This document shows positions 41,084 through 50,929 of a stretch of 64,000 nt of DNA, in pieces. Positions within the stretch are counted from its first letter, which is position 1. Each line of letters starts with the position of its first letter. The stretch comes from an uncultured Allomuricauda sp. (lineage in GTDB: Bacteria; Bacteroidota; Bacteroidia; Flavobacteriales; Flavobacteriaceae). Location of the stretch: assembly GCF_947495325.1 (NCBI RefSeq), contig NZ_CANLYK010000002.1, positions 1,054,001 to 1,118,000 on the forward strand. Reading direction: 5' to 3'. The position numbers were made by a program, and so were the translations under genes. The notes beneath the pieces are model-generated. The model did not search any database, was not told the DNA's origin, and saw only the letters and a list, made by a program, of their open reading frames with translations.

Positions 41084-43699
41084 ATGACATCCCAAGAGGT
41101 TAGAGCCCAGTTTTTAGACTTTTTTAAAGGGAAAAAGCATAAAATAGTTCCTTCGGCGCCAATAGTCATGAAAGATGACCCCACTTTGATGTTCACCAAT
41201 GCAGGAATGAACCAATTCAAGGAATTCTTTTTGGGGAATTCCATCCCAAAATCGGAACGGATTTCCGATACCCAGAAATGTCTTAGAGTTAGCGGCAAGC
41301 ATAATGATTTGGAGGAAGTTGGTAAGGACACTTATCACCATACCATGTTTGAGATGTTGGGGAACTGGAGTTTTGGGGATTATTTTAAAAAGGAGGCTAT
41401 TCAATGGGCTTGGGAATTGTTGACCGATGTCTACAAAATTGATAAGGATAGTCTTTATGTTTCTGTTTTTGAAGGTAGCGATGATACGGATAATTTGAAA
41501 ATGGATAAGGAGGCCTTTGATTTATGGAAAGCCATTGTTCCTGAAGATCGAATTATCATGGGGGACAAAAAGGATAATTTTTGGGAGATGGGAGATCAAG
41601 GTCCTTGTGGGCCATGTTCTGAGATTCATGTGGATATTAGATCAAAGGAAGAAAAGGCTAAAGTAACTGGAGCTTCGTTGGTAAACCAAGATCATCCGCA
41701 AGTTGTGGAGATTTGGAACTTGGTTTTTATGCAGTACAATAGAAAAGCCAATGGACAGCTTGAAAACCTACCTGAAAAACATGTTGATACTGGAATGGGC
41801 TTTGAGCGTTTGTGTATGGTTTTACAGGACGTAAAATCCAACTATGACACGGATGTATTTACCCCATTGATTCGCGAAATAGAAACCATCACCGGCCGTA
41901 AATATGGTAAAGATGAGGAGACGGACATTGCCATACGGGTTGTTTCTGATCATATTAGAGCCGTTGCATTTTCCATAGCAGATGGACAATTGCCAAGTAA
42001 TACAGGAGCTGGTTATGTAATCCGTAGGATTTTGAGACGTGCCATCCGTTATGGATTTACGTTTTTAGGAACCAATAAACCATTTATCTATAGATTGGTA
42101 AAGGTCCTGGGCGAGACCATGGGGAAAGCATTTCCCGAACTTCGTGAGCAGTATCAATTGATAGAAAATGTGGTCAAAGAAGAGGAAAATTCATTTTTGA
42201 GCACTTTAGAGCAAGGATTGGTATTGTTGGATTCCGTGATTAAATCGTCAAAAAATAAAACCATTGATGGGCAAAAAGCTTTTGAACTCTACGATACTTT
42301 TGGGTTTCCTATTGACCTTACTACTTTAATACTAGAGGAAAAAGGATATAATCTTGACGTGGAAGGGTTTGAAAAGGCGTTAAAAGCTCAAAAGGACCGT
42401 TCTAGGGCTGCTTCCGAAGTATCTAAAGAAGATTGGATAGTTTTACTTGAAGATGCGGAGCAAGAATTTATAGGTTACGATACTTTGGAAGCTAATGTAA
42501 AATTGGTAAAATATCGAAAAGTAACCAGTAAAAAAGGAGGAGATCAGTATCATCTGGTCTTTAACCTTACCCCGTTTTATGCAGAAGGTGGTGGTCAAGT
42601 AGGCGATAAAGGATATTTAGAGGCTACAAATGGAGATGTAATCTACATTATTGATACCAAGAAGGAGAACAATGAAATAGTTCATTTTTCTGAGAATTTA
42701 CCGAAAGACACCTCAGGCACATTCAAAGCTGTTGTAGACAAAAAACAACGCTGGCGAACCGCTAGCAACCACACGGCAACGCATTTATTACATCAGGCAT
42801 TACGGGAAATTTTGGGCACCCATGTAGAACAGAAGGGTTCGGCAGTACATTCCAAATACCTCCGTTTTGATTTTTCACACTTTTCCAAGTTGAGTGTTGA
42901 GGAATTAAGGGATGTAGAGAACTTCGTGAATGCCCGTATTGAAGGTCAGCTACCGTTTGAGGAAAGTAGAAACATCCCCATCAAAGAGGCAATGGACCAA
43001 GGTGCAATGGCGCTGTTTGGAGAAAAATATGGTGATACAGTGCGCACGGTTCGTTTTGGACAATCCATTGAACTTTGCGGAGGGACACACGTGAAAAATA
43101 CGGCGGATATTTGGCATTTTAAGATTGTATCCGAAGGTGCGGTTGCAGCAGGAATTCGAAGAATTGAGGCTATTACCTCAGATGCAGTCAAAGAATTCTA
43201 CTTCAAAAACAATAGAATGCTTTTTGAAATCAAGGATCTGTTGAACAATGCGCAGGATCCGGTAAAGGCAGTTGTTGGATTACAAGAAGAAAATTCAACC
43301 TTAAAAAAGCAGGTGGAACAGCTGCTTAAGGATAAGGCGAAGGGACTTAAAAATGAGTTGATATCCGAGCTTGAAGAAATCAACGGGGTGCGGTTTTTAT
43401 CCAAAAAAGTGGATTTAGATGCAGCTGGAATCAAAGATTTGGCGTTTGAGATAGGAGGACAGTATTCAAACTTATTTTTATTGCTTGCCGCCGAAAAGGA
43501 TGGAAAGGCCTTGCTGTCTTGTTATATTTCCAAAGAACTTGTTTCAGAAAAGGACTTGAATGCGGGAACAATTGTTCGCGAATTGGGAAAACATATTCAA
43601 GGTGGGGGTGGTGGACAACCATTTTTCGCTACTGCAGGGGGTAAAAATCCATCAGGTATTCAGGATGCGCTAGCTGCGGTTAGAACATATATTGAATAG
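41084..43699 (+). CDS. alaS: alanyl-tRNA synthetase
   Basis: This 871-residue enzyme charges tRNA-Ala and hydrolyses mischarged Ser-tRNA and Gly-tRNA. The class II catalytic core (1-240) includes [13 protein letters not shown] and [15 protein letters not shown]. The editing domain carries the zinc motif [13 protein letters not shown] and [11 protein letters not shown]. The C-terminal DHHA1 domain ends with [14 protein letters not shown]. The frame is open upstream to 41000, but [10 protein letters not shown] (41084) is the conserved N terminus and the upstream part overlaps the promoter. Confidence 0.98.
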   Translation: MTSQEVRAQFLDFFKGKKHKIVPSAPIVMKDDPTLMFTNAGMNQFKEFFLGNSIPKSERISDTQKCLRVSGKHNDLEEVGKDTYHHTMFEMLGNWSFGDYFKKEAIQWAWELLTDVYKIDKDSLYVSVFEGSDDTDNLKMDKEAFDLWKAIVPEDRIIMGDKKDNFWEMGDQGPCGPCSEIHVDIRSKEEKAKVTGASLVNQDHPQVVEIWNLVFMQYNRKANGQLENLPEKHVDTGMGFERLCMVLQDVKSNYDTDVFTPLIREIETITGRKYGKDEETDIAIRVVSDHIRAVAFSIADGQLPSNTGAGYVIRRILRRAIRYGFTFLGTNKPFIYRLVKVLGETMGKAFPELREQYQLIENVVKEEENSFLSTLEQGLVLLDSVIKSSKNKTIDGQKAFELYDTFGFPIDLTTLILEEKGYNLDVEGFEKALKAQKDRSRAASEVSKEDWIVLLEDAEQEFIGYDTLEANVKLVKYRKVTSKKGGDQYHLVFNLTPFYAEGGGQVGDKGYLEATNGDVIYIIDTKKENNEIVHFSENLPKDTSGTFKAVVDKKQRWRTASNHTATHLLHQALREILGTHVEQKGSAVHSKYLRFDFSHFSKLSVEELRDVENFVNARIEGQLPFEESRNIPIKEAMDQGAMALFGEKYGDTVRTVRFGQSIELCGGTHVKNTADIWHFKIVSEGAVAAGIRRIEAITSDAVKEFYFKNNRMLFEIKDLLNNAQDPVKAVVGLQEENSTLKKQVEQLLKDKAKGLKNELISELEEINGVRFLSKKVDLDAAGIKDLAFEIGGQYSNLFLLLAAEKDGKALLSCYISKELVSEKDLNAGTIVRELGKHIQGGGGGQPFFATAGGKNPSGIQDALAAVRTYIE

Positions 43700-43705
43700 T
43701 GCTTT

Positions 43706-43775
43706 TTGTCACATCGAGCGCAGTCGAGATGTTTAATGTAATAATCTTAGGGAGTTCTCGACTGCGCTCGAACTG
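43706..43775. repeat. REP-like palindromic intergenic element, complete copy
   Basis: The 16-bp perfect arms TCGAGCGCAGTCGAGA (43714-43729) and its complement (43756-43771) are extended by GTCA/TGAC after a 2-bp mismatch. They enclose a 26-bp AT-rich loop. The same unit recurs, truncated, at 52687-52736. It sits after alaS and may also end transcription. Confidence 0.8.
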
Positions 43776-43799
43776 ACATATCAATTCTTTAAAAAAGAG

Positions 43800-44747
43800 A
43801 TGAAACTTCAAACCAAAATCCCTATTGAAAAAGCAGATAATCCAATTGATTATCAAAGCAAACTTTTGCTTTTGGGATCCTGTTTTGTTGAAAATATAGG
43901 AGATAAGCTTGGGTACTATAAGTTTCAGCAAGTACAAAATCCTTTTGGAATATTGTTTCATCCTTTGGCTATTGAAAATTTGGTGGAACGTGCTATTGAA
44001 GGCCATTTTTATCAGGAAAATGAGGTTTTTGAACAAAATGGAAGATGGCATTGCTTTGATGCTCATTCAGATTTAAGTGCCAATACTTCAGAAGAATTGC
44101 TCCAGAATCTGAACAATGCACTTAAAGAAACCACACAACAAATAGAACAAGCTACTCACCTTATTATAACATTGGGCACAGCTTGGGGGTATCGCCACAC
44201 AGATACAAAAGCGATAGTTGCCAATTGTCATAAAGTCCCTCAAAAAGAATTTGCCAAAGAGTTATTGTCAGCAGAATTGATTCAGGCAAGTTTGAAAAGG
44301 CTGATCGGTTTGTTTGAATCAATCAATCCAAAAGCACAACTTGTTTTTACAATTTCCCCAGTGCGCCATCTAAAAGATGGTTTTGTCGAAAATCAAAGAA
44401 GCAAAGCAAACCTCATTACTGCAGTCCATCAATTGAAAAAGGAAGATGATGTATCCTATTTTCCATCGTATGAAATTATGATGGATGAATTACGGGACTA
44501 TCGTTTTTATGGAACAGATATGGTGCATCCCAATGCATTGGCCATAGATTACATTTGGGAGAAATTCAAATGGGTTTGGATTGCCCCTGAATCTAATGTT
44601 AGCATGGAAAAAGTTGAGGCAATACAAAAAGGATTACAGCATCGACCCTTCAATCCAGACTCCGAAGAACATCAAAAGTTTAAGAAGTCGCTCCAGACGA
44701 AAATTGCGTATCTTAAGGAAAGGTATCCTTTTATGAAATTTGACTAA
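43800..44747 (+). CDS. GSCFA-domain protein
   Basis: This 315-residue protein has the name-giving motif GSCFVENIG (26-34) at its N terminus, then QNPFGILFHP, LIITLGTAWGYRH and TISPVRHLKDG, the pattern of the SGNH/GDSL-like GSCFA family. A C-terminal D-x-VHPN block (YGTDMVHPN) supplies the probable Asp-His pair, with the GSCF serine as likely nucleophile. An esterase or acyltransferase role is expected from the fold; the substrate is unknown. It is directly followed (TAAATG) by the DUF4230 gene. Confidence 0.92.
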   Translation: MKLQTKIPIEKADNPIDYQSKLLLLGSCFVENIGDKLGYYKFQQVQNPFGILFHPLAIENLVERAIEGHFYQENEVFEQNGRWHCFDAHSDLSANTSEELLQNLNNALKETTQQIEQATHLIITLGTAWGYRHTDTKAIVANCHKVPQKEFAKELLSAELIQASLKRLIGLFESINPKAQLVFTISPVRHLKDGFVENQRSKANLITAVHQLKKEDDVSYFPSYEIMMDELRDYRFYGTDMVHPNALAIDYIWEKFKWVWIAPESNVSMEKVEAIQKGLQHRPFNPDSEEHQKFKKSLQTKIAYLKERYPFMKFD

Positions 44748-45362
44748 ATGAAAAAAGTACTTGTTGGAGCAATCATTGCCTTGGCATCAGTTTTGATTTA
44801 TAAATCTTGTGCAGATGATAGGGAGCAGCAGTCCATTTTAAAAGAAAATTCATTACTCATTCAGCAAGAATTGCAAAATGTGTCCAAACTCATTGTGACC
44901 GAAGGACATTTTGTTGAGGTATACAATTATGCCGATTCAAAAGAATTGTTTGGCACATTGGTCACAGCGGATAAGAAAGCCTTGGTTGTTGTAAATGCAG
45001 AGGCCACAATTGCCTATGACCTTTCTAAGGTTGTTTATGAAATGGATGAGGAGCAAAAAATAATCCATATCAACGCTATTCCGGAAGCTGAAATCAAGAT
45101 TAATCCAGATTTTGAATATTATGATGTTACGGCAGATTATTTTAATCCATTTAAAGCGGAAGATTACAATACCATAAAACAAGAAGTAACCACTTCACTA
45201 TTGAAAAAGGTGAAAGCTTCATCCTTAAAATCCAATGCGGAAAATCGTTTGATCAGTGAACTTTCCAAGATATTTGTTGTTACAAAGACACTGGGTTGGA
45301 CTTTGCTTTATGAAGGGAATTCTATTGATGATTCTAAAAATTTGAAAGAAATTCTGCCTTAA
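44748..45362 (+). CDS. DUF4230 family membrane-anchored protein
   Basis: This 204-residue protein has an N-terminal signal-anchor (VLVGAIIALASVLIYKSC). The DUF4230 body includes LQNVSKLIVTEGHFVEVYNYAD, KALVVVNAEATIAYDLSKV and IPEAEIKINPDFEYYDV. It follows the GSCFA gene without a gap, so the two form an operon. The family occurs in many bacteria and has no known function; a periplasmic location is likely. Confidence 0.9.
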   Translation: MKKVLVGAIIALASVLIYKSCADDREQQSILKENSLLIQQELQNVSKLIVTEGHFVEVYNYADSKELFGTLVTADKKALVVVNAEATIAYDLSKVVYEMDEEQKIIHINAIPEAEIKINPDFEYYDVTADYFNPFKAEDYNTIKQEVTTSLLKKVKASSLKSNAENRLISELSKIFVVTKTLGWTLLYEGNSIDDSKNLKEILP

Positions 45363-45415
45363 ATCTGTCACATTTTATCTTTCTTTTCGTCTGTTAGATG
45401 ATTAATTCATGTGCC

Positions 45416-47095
45416 ATGTTTAAAAGAACAGTTTTACTTTTTGCTATAATTTTGGCTTTCTCCTGCCAAGAAAAATCACAGTCCAACATTGTTTTTTCGA
45501 TATCCCATGTAACTGAGGATAGTCTTTCACTACTTAAAATAAGCATGAAATTTCCTGCAGATTCATCAGGAACGACAATATTGGAATTCAACAATGAAGC
45601 TTGGGGCCAAAAAGACCTTTTTAATACCCTTCACAATGTACAATTGATAGATGTTGTTGGTCATATTGAAAAGGATTTGGACAGTGGTTGGATAATTCTA
45701 AAGCACTCCAAAAATCTTAAAATGCTGGAATTTGAGTATGACTTAAAGCAGGATTTTGGTGCTAATTTAACAACGGGCAAGGCCTATCGGCCTGTTATAA
45801 CGGAGGATTACTTTCATGTGTTTTCCCATAATTTGTTCATGCTTCCTAAAACTTCAAAAACCAATTTTGACATCACTCTGGATTGGATTGATTTTCCAGA
45901 GCAGTATACGATTCACAATAGTTTTGGAAGTGAAAAAAGACATCAATTTCTAGAGAATATGGATGTGGAGTTATTTGAGAGTGCCATTTTTGTTGGAGGG
46001 GATTTTAGGATATTGGAAGATGAGATTAATGGAAATGCAATAAGCTTGGCCACTAGGGGAGAATGGGTTCCGTTTGAAGAAAAAGAGGTAATGCAAGTTT
46101 TAAAACAGACCTTAATGTGTCAGCGCGATTTTTGGGAGGATCATTCACAAGAATATTTTACCGTCACGATGCAGCCTTTTTTCCAAGAAACAGGGAGCAG
46201 CTTTCAAGGAACGGGATTGACCAACTCATTCGCGACCTCAGTTTCCAATAATGATTTTACCGATATTGATCAGATGGTGTACTTGTTCAATCATGAATTG
46301 ATGCACAATTGGATTGGCAACACTATTGAAAATGAAAATGAGGAAGAACAATATTGGTTTAGTGAGGGTTTTACGGAATATTACACCTATAAAAATGTAG
46401 CCAAAAATGAAATTAAGGAGCTAGATGGAGCTTTTTTCATAAACTCTATAAATGAAAATGCTAAGAATTTGCATTCACTTTCAATAAAAGAAGTGCCAAA
46501 TTCAGAAATGAACTATGAAAACTTTTGGTCCGACTATGAGTATCGAAAATTGCCCTATTATAGAGGGACCTTGTTTGCGTTTTACTTGGATTATTCAATT
46601 CAAAAGGATTCAAATGGAAAGTATAGTTTGGATAATGTCATGAAGGATTTGTTGAAAGTGGCAACGGATGAAAATGAAAAGTTGGACCATACCGTGTTTA
46701 AAAGGGTATTGAAAAAGTATTTTCCCGATCGAACCGATACGGTTTTTAAAGAATTTATTCTGGAAGGGAAATTACTTCCTTTAGCAGATTTTTATAATGA
46801 AATGAAATTGGAATACGAACCAACCACCCAGCTTTTTGAACTTGGTTTTGAACTTTCTGAAGATGGAACGCAGATAAATAGTGTTAATAAGGATAGTAAA
46901 GCATGGAAAGCTGGCCTTAGAAGTGGTGATAGATTATATTCAAGAAGTATATGGTATGGCAATGTTTCTAAAAAAGTAGAATTAGGAGTGCTCAAAGAAG
47001 GAAACAAAGTTGCTATTGACTTTTATCCTGTAAAAATGGCTGAAGTGCCCCAAATACTAGTGTCCGATGCAAATATGCAAAGACTTGGATTTTAA
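45416..47095 (+). CDS. M61-like gluzincin aminopeptidase, lipoprotein
   Basis: This protein has 559 residues from ATG 45416; an ATG six codons upstream is less likely because MFKRTVLLFAIILAFSC gives a proper lipoprotein signal. The zinc site is HELMH at 293-297, with the third ligand in WFSEGFTEYY (E317), the M61/M1 gluzincin arrangement. A C-terminal PDZ-like domain (about 465-555: SVNKDSKAWKAGLRSGDRLYS) is typical of M61 glycyl aminopeptidases. It is convergent with the hydroxylase gene, overlapping by 4 bp. Confidence 0.9.
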   Translation: MFKRTVLLFAIILAFSCQEKSQSNIVFSISHVTEDSLSLLKISMKFPADSSGTTILEFNNEAWGQKDLFNTLHNVQLIDVVGHIEKDLDSGWIILKHSKNLKMLEFEYDLKQDFGANLTTGKAYRPVITEDYFHVFSHNLFMLPKTSKTNFDITLDWIDFPEQYTIHNSFGSEKRHQFLENMDVELFESAIFVGGDFRILEDEINGNAISLATRGEWVPFEEKEVMQVLKQTLMCQRDFWEDHSQEYFTVTMQPFFQETGSSFQGTGLTNSFATSVSNNDFTDIDQMVYLFNHELMHNWIGNTIENENEEEQYWFSEGFTEYYTYKNVAKNEIKELDGAFFINSINENAKNLHSLSIKEVPNSEMNYENFWSDYEYRKLPYYRGTLFAFYLDYSIQKDSNGKYSLDNVMKDLLKVATDENEKLDHTVFKRVLKKYFPDRTDTVFKEFILEGKLLPLADFYNEMKLEYEPTTQLFELGFELSEDGTQINSVNKDSKAWKAGLRSGDRLYSRSIWYGNVSKKVELGVLKEGNKVAIDFYPVKMAEVPQILVSDANMQRLGF

Positions 47096-48852
47096 TCAAC
47101 TAAAGTGGCATCCACCAATGAAATTCCATCGTCAATAAGATGTCCTACTTTTGGATTATTCAACTTAACAGTTTCCAAATGCTTTAGAATATCGGTTTGA
47201 AAATCTTGGTCATTACTCACCTTGGCCAGTTCGTAAAGCTCTGTGGGCAATAACCAATCGTCTGGATAATCCTTTTTGAGTTCTTGGAAAACCTTGTTCC
47301 TGGAAATGGTTGTATTTATACCAGCTCTAAAATCTCTAATTTGTGCATAATACAATTCCAATTGCTTTTTTTTGCCGTCTGTTTTTGGTTTAATTGTAGT
47401 TTCCGTAATCTCGTGCGAGATAAGATCAAAACTGTTCAGGTCGGCCGGGCCATTGAATGCTGAAACCACTTTTTGACCCACAGCCATATGATACAGTCCC
47501 CAATTGGGCAGAAATAAAATTGTACCGTCGTGGGTAACCTTACAATCTTTAAACGTAATCAAAATGATTTTACCTTGTAAGTTTCGGGTTCCGGTAACAA
47601 TGGTGCCCTCTATTTTCACTCCTCCTTCAAATTCTAAAGAAACCTGTTCCCCTTCAAAAATTTTATAGGCCATTAAATCACGAGGTCCCATATCCTCAAT
47701 AGCCAAGTTAATGCCTTTTAGTTTACCAATTGGAGAACCAAAACCTTCAGAATGGTCCAAAGTACTATGCCCAACGAGCTCTTTTTCACGATAGGCCAAT
47801 GCCGTAGGACCAACTGTTCGCATATAAATGGGTTTGCCGTCATGGTCAATTATAGTATGAAAATGTCCAGATATTTGAATTCCTGTACTTAGCTCAATAC
47901 TTCCAAGAGCCTTGGAATCTATCAATTTTTGTATGCCAGATAGGCCTCCTGTTCGTAACGCCATGGTATTTGCAAAATCTTCCAAAACTTGACTCAAATG
48001 GGCAAAATTTGGAGTTACAAAAAGTTGCGGTTGCGGTTTGGTAATATCAAATGCTTTTTGCGCGGCATCGATGGTATACTGCTCTTTAACAACATCGCTT
48101 TGCATGCACCATTTGCTTTCCCCAATAGATGAAAGCAACCCCGCTCCATAAATTTTTGGATTATCCAGAGTGCCAATCAAACCATATTCCACAGTCCACC
48201 AATGTAAGTTGCGAATAAGTGCCATTTCACTGGGAATTCCCATATTTTTCTGTAGTTCTTCTATTTGTTTTTCGGCTTTGTCAATTTCCTCTTTTGGGGT
48301 TTCTGTGGCCTCTTTTATAATGGAAAGGTGTCTTACGGCCTGGTACAGTTCATAGTCTTTGGCACTGGAAATAGCCTTACTTCCAATTTCCCCAAATCGT
48401 CTTAAATATTCGGCATACTCTGGATTTGCAATTATGGGAGCGTGTCCCGCTCCTTCATGAATAATGTCCGGTGCAGGGGTGTATTCAATATTTTCAAGTT
48501 GTCTAATATCTGATGCGATAACCAACACATTGTAAGCTTGAAACTCCATAAATGCCGATGGTGGAATAAAACCATCTACGGCAACCGCAGCCCATCCAAT
48601 CTCTTTTAGAATACGGTTCATCCCATACATATTGGGGATATGGTCAATTGAAATCCCTGTTTTTAATAAGCCATCTACATATGATTTGTGTGCTACCCTA
48701 CTTAAATAATCCACATTTTTTCGCATTACATAGCGCCATACCGCTTGGTCTATTGCTGAATAGTCATCATAATTTTGCGGTTTTATAAACTGCTTTAAAT
48801 GTATGGGCAGTTTATCTAAAATAGGATTGCTTTCGTATTTGGGATTAATCAC
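47092..48852 (-). CDS. phhA: phenylalanine 4-monooxygenase, long Bacteroidota form
   Basis: This 586-residue, iron- and pterin-dependent aromatic amino acid hydroxylase converts Phe to Tyr. The catalytic domain (about 20-340) holds the iron ligands H132 and H137 in DIIHEGAGHAP, with the third (Glu) expected about 40 residues on. It is about twice as long as proteobacterial PhhA; residues 340-586 form an extra C-terminal domain of unknown role, common in Flavobacteria. It is divergent from an Lrp/AsnC gene across an AT-rich region full of palindromes, so regulation by that protein is likely. Confidence 0.93.
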   Translation of the reverse strand: MINPKYESNPILDKLPIHLKQFIKPQNYDDYSAIDQAVWRYVMRKNVDYLSRVAHKSYVDGLLKTGISIDHIPNMYGMNRILKEIGWAAVAVDGFIPPSAFMEFQAYNVLVIASDIRQLENIEYTPAPDIIHEGAGHAPIIANPEYAEYLRRFGEIGSKAISSAKDYELYQAVRHLSIIKEATETPKEEIDKAEKQIEELQKNMGIPSEMALIRNLHWWTVEYGLIGTLDNPKIYGAGLLSSIGESKWCMQSDVVKEQYTIDAAQKAFDITKPQPQLFVTPNFAHLSQVLEDFANTMALRTGGLSGIQKLIDSKALGSIELSTGIQISGHFHTIIDHDGKPIYMRTVGPTALAYREKELVGHSTLDHSEGFGSPIGKLKGINLAIEDMGPRDLMAYKIFEGEQVSLEFEGGVKIEGTIVTGTRNLQGKIILITFKDCKVTHDGTILFLPNWGLYHMAVGQKVVSAFNGPADLNSFDLISHEITETTIKPKTDGKKKQLELYYAQIRDFRAGINTTISRNKVFQELKKDYPDDWLLPTELYELAKVSNDQDFQTDILKHLETVKLNNPKVGHLIDDGISLVDATLVD

Positions 48853-48878
48853 TTAAGTGGTATTAGAGTTCATGGGAT

Positions 48879-48976
48879 AATACTATATAATTCCCTATAA
48901 ATATAGTATTAAAAGAATTAAAAGTTGATTATATATATTTTATAAGGAAAAAACACTGTTATTATAATATATTATA
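48879..48976. promoter_or_regulatory. candidate Lrp/AsnC operators between phhA and its regulator
   Basis: AATACTATA (48879-48887) and TATAGTATT (48902-48910) form a perfect dyad 27-58 bp before phhA. A perfect palindrome TATAATATATTATA (48963-48976) lies 50 bp before the regulator gene. Paired AT-rich dyads suit an Lrp-type octamer and suggest that it controls both genes. Confidence 0.5.
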
Positions 48977-49026
48977 GTAATAAATACTATTTTTAATATA
49001 TCAATCTTGATCAAACAGGAAAAAGT

Positions 49027-49494
49027 ATGCAGCAACAACTGGACAGCATTGACCGTGAAATTTTAAAAATATTGGAAAAGGATGCCAAAACCGTGGCAAA
49101 AACTATTGCGGAAAAACTAGGTTTAACCAAGACGCCGGTGTATGAACGGATTAGAAGGTTGGAAAATGAGGGTTTTATTCGAAACTATACGGCCGTTATC
49201 AACAAAGAAAAAATTGAAAGTAGCATTACAGTATTTAGTTTTGTTTCCCTTGAAGCCCAAAAGGGTCATCTGATGGATGATTTTTTGAATCAGGTAAAAC
49301 AATTTTCAGAGATAACGGAGTGCTTTGTAGTGGGGGGTGAATTTGATTTTCTGTTGAAGGTAATTGTTAAAAACCTAGATGCTTACTACGATTTTGCCAA
49401 GACCAAAATTGCATCGCTGCCCAATATAGGGGCAGTGAAAAGTGCTTTTGTTTTAAAGGAAGCAAAGAACGAAAATACTTTCCCGCTATTGTAG
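49027..49494 (+). CDS. Lrp/AsnC-family transcriptional regulator
   Basis: This 155-residue protein has the canonical N-terminal HTH (LDSIDREILKILEKDAKTVAKTIAEKLGLTKTPVYERIRRLENEGFI, 5-51) and a C-terminal RAM ligand-binding domain (ITECFVVGGEFDFLLKVIVKNLDAY, about 97-121). The length is standard. Its divergence from phenylalanine hydroxylase makes aromatic amino acids the likely signal. It probably represses itself. Confidence 0.93.
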   Translation: MQQQLDSIDREILKILEKDAKTVAKTIAEKLGLTKTPVYERIRRLENEGFIRNYTAVINKEKIESSITVFSFVSLEAQKGHLMDDFLNQVKQFSEITECFVVGGEFDFLLKVIVKNLDAYYDFAKTKIASLPNIGAVKSAFVLKEAKNENTFPLL

Positions 49495-49602
49495 AACTTT
49501 AAATTAAAATAGAACGAAGAATCTAACTTATTTTTCCAACTAGGATAAACACTTCCATTTTGGTTGTTGTAGATTCTTCGCTCAATTTTGAATAGGAATA
49601 TT

Positions 49603-50181
49603 TTAATTGACGGCAACAGCTATTGTCGGTGGATATTCTTGTAGAATTTGCGCGACGAATTCTCTAATTCGTTCCTCTTTCTTTTCAATATTTTTAGTAT
49701 TGTTCAAAGTGCCAACTCCGCGCCCTTGCCATACGAGTTCCCTGTTTTGGGTGTCTATAAGGTCAATATATAAGGAACCTTCAGTTCTGGTACTGACGTT
49801 GTTGCCACCCCAGCCACCACCCCAGCCTGGACCCCAAAGCCATGGATTGTAGAAGCCTCCCCAACCCCAGCCCCAGCCAAAGTTGTTGTTGTAGACATCA
49901 ACACGTTCACGTTCTTTGGTGAAGATGCTTACCAAAACATCGGGTTGTTCGGATTTTACAAAGCCTCGCGAACTCATTTCAGCATCAATTGCCTTCAAAA
50001 TTCGTTTTTTATCCAAATCAGAGATTTGGGCCTTGTCAATTCCGGTTTTATAAAAGGCGTACGTTTTATAGGTTTTAAAATTAGCTTCTTTATCATAGTC
50101 CGCAATAACCCTAACGGAACTGCAAGACGTCAAGAAAACAACTGCCAGGGCAGTCAAGGAAAATAGTTTTAAATTCTTCAT
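49603..50181 (-). CDS. DUF4136 lipoprotein
   Basis: This 192-residue protein has a lipoprotein signal (LFSLTALAVVFLTSC, Cys20). The DUF4136 domain is recognisable at VRVIADYDKEANFKTYKTYAFYKTG, AIDAEMSSRGFVKSEQPDVLVSI and LYIDLIDTQNRELVWQGRGVG. A Trp/Gly/Asn-rich insert (about 100-130, with WGWGWGG and WGPGWGGGWGG) interrupts it, as is usual in this family. The function is unknown. It is monocistronic. Confidence 0.9.
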   Translation of the reverse strand: MKNLKLFSLTALAVVFLTSCSSVRVIADYDKEANFKTYKTYAFYKTGIDKAQISDLDKKRILKAIDAEMSSRGFVKSEQPDVLVSIFTKERERVDVYNNNFGWGWGWGGFYNPWLWGPGWGGGWGGNNVSTRTEGSLYIDLIDTQNRELVWQGRGVGTLNNTKNIEKKEERIREFVAQILQEYPPTIAVAVN

Positions 50182-50251
50182 AGTAATCTTTTTTTTGAGT
50201 TCATTAAAATGACTATTTTTTAGTCACAAATATTATGCCGAACATTTGCTT

Positions 50252-50416
<165 letters not shown>

Positions 50417-50559
50417 CTACGAAACCAATTTCGTTTCCCCTAAAATTAAGATATTCCCATGAATACCGCTAGAATTTTATGATTTGTAAGAACCTAAGTA
50501 GTTCAACGAAATTGTTAATGGTATTATCGAAACAATCAAATTTGTATTTCCCTAGCCAT

Positions 50560-50567
50560 TATATTTG
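50560..50567 (+). promoter_or_regulatory. candidate -7 element TATATTTG
   Basis: This is an exact TAnnTTTG match, with TTTG 15 bp upstream (50541-50544, closer than ideal). It stands 23 bp before the TTG start of the HExxH protein and supports that short form. The rest of 50414-50590 has no gene. Confidence 0.45.
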
Positions 50568-50590
50568 TAGGAATCTTATTATATTTTAGT

Positions 50591-50920
50591 TTGATATTAG
50601 TTTTTAAACATTTCTTTTATCGAAATTATGTAGGTCTATCTTTATGGCCGTTCATCTTTTTAAAAGAGGGATCACTCAAAAAAGATGAGGTTCTGATCAA
50701 CCATGAACGTATACACCTAAAACAACAACAAGAATTGTTGATTGTTCCTTTTTATATCCTTTACATTTTGGAATGGATTTTAAGAACGATACTGTACTTG
50801 AACAGTTATCGGGCCTATCAAAACATTAGTTTTGAAAGAGAGGCATATGCAAATGAGAATAATATGGGTTATCTTTCGCATCGAAAAACCTTTGGTTTTT
50901 TGGACTATTTGACGCGATAA
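50591..50920 (+). CDS. small membrane protein with HExxH motif (M56-like remnant)
   Basis: This 109-residue protein carries INHERIHLKQQQELL, a perfect HExxH zinc-peptidase motif (HERIH), between two hydrophobic stretches (YVGLSLWPFIFL; LLIVPFYILYILEWILRTILYL). A later SFEREAYANE could supply the third ligand, as in BlaR1/M56-type peptidases, but the protein is far shorter than those. The start is a TTG. The frame is open further upstream through a hydrophobic stretch without ATG, so the N terminus is uncertain. It is followed 9 bp on by the ACC deaminase-like gene. Confidence 0.75.
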   Translation: MILVFKHFFYRNYVGLSLWPFIFLKEGSLKKDEVLINHERIHLKQQQELLIVPFYILYILEWILRTILYLNSYRAYQNISFEREAYANENNMGYLSHRKTFGFLDYLTR

Positions 50921-50929
50921 ATTCAAAAT

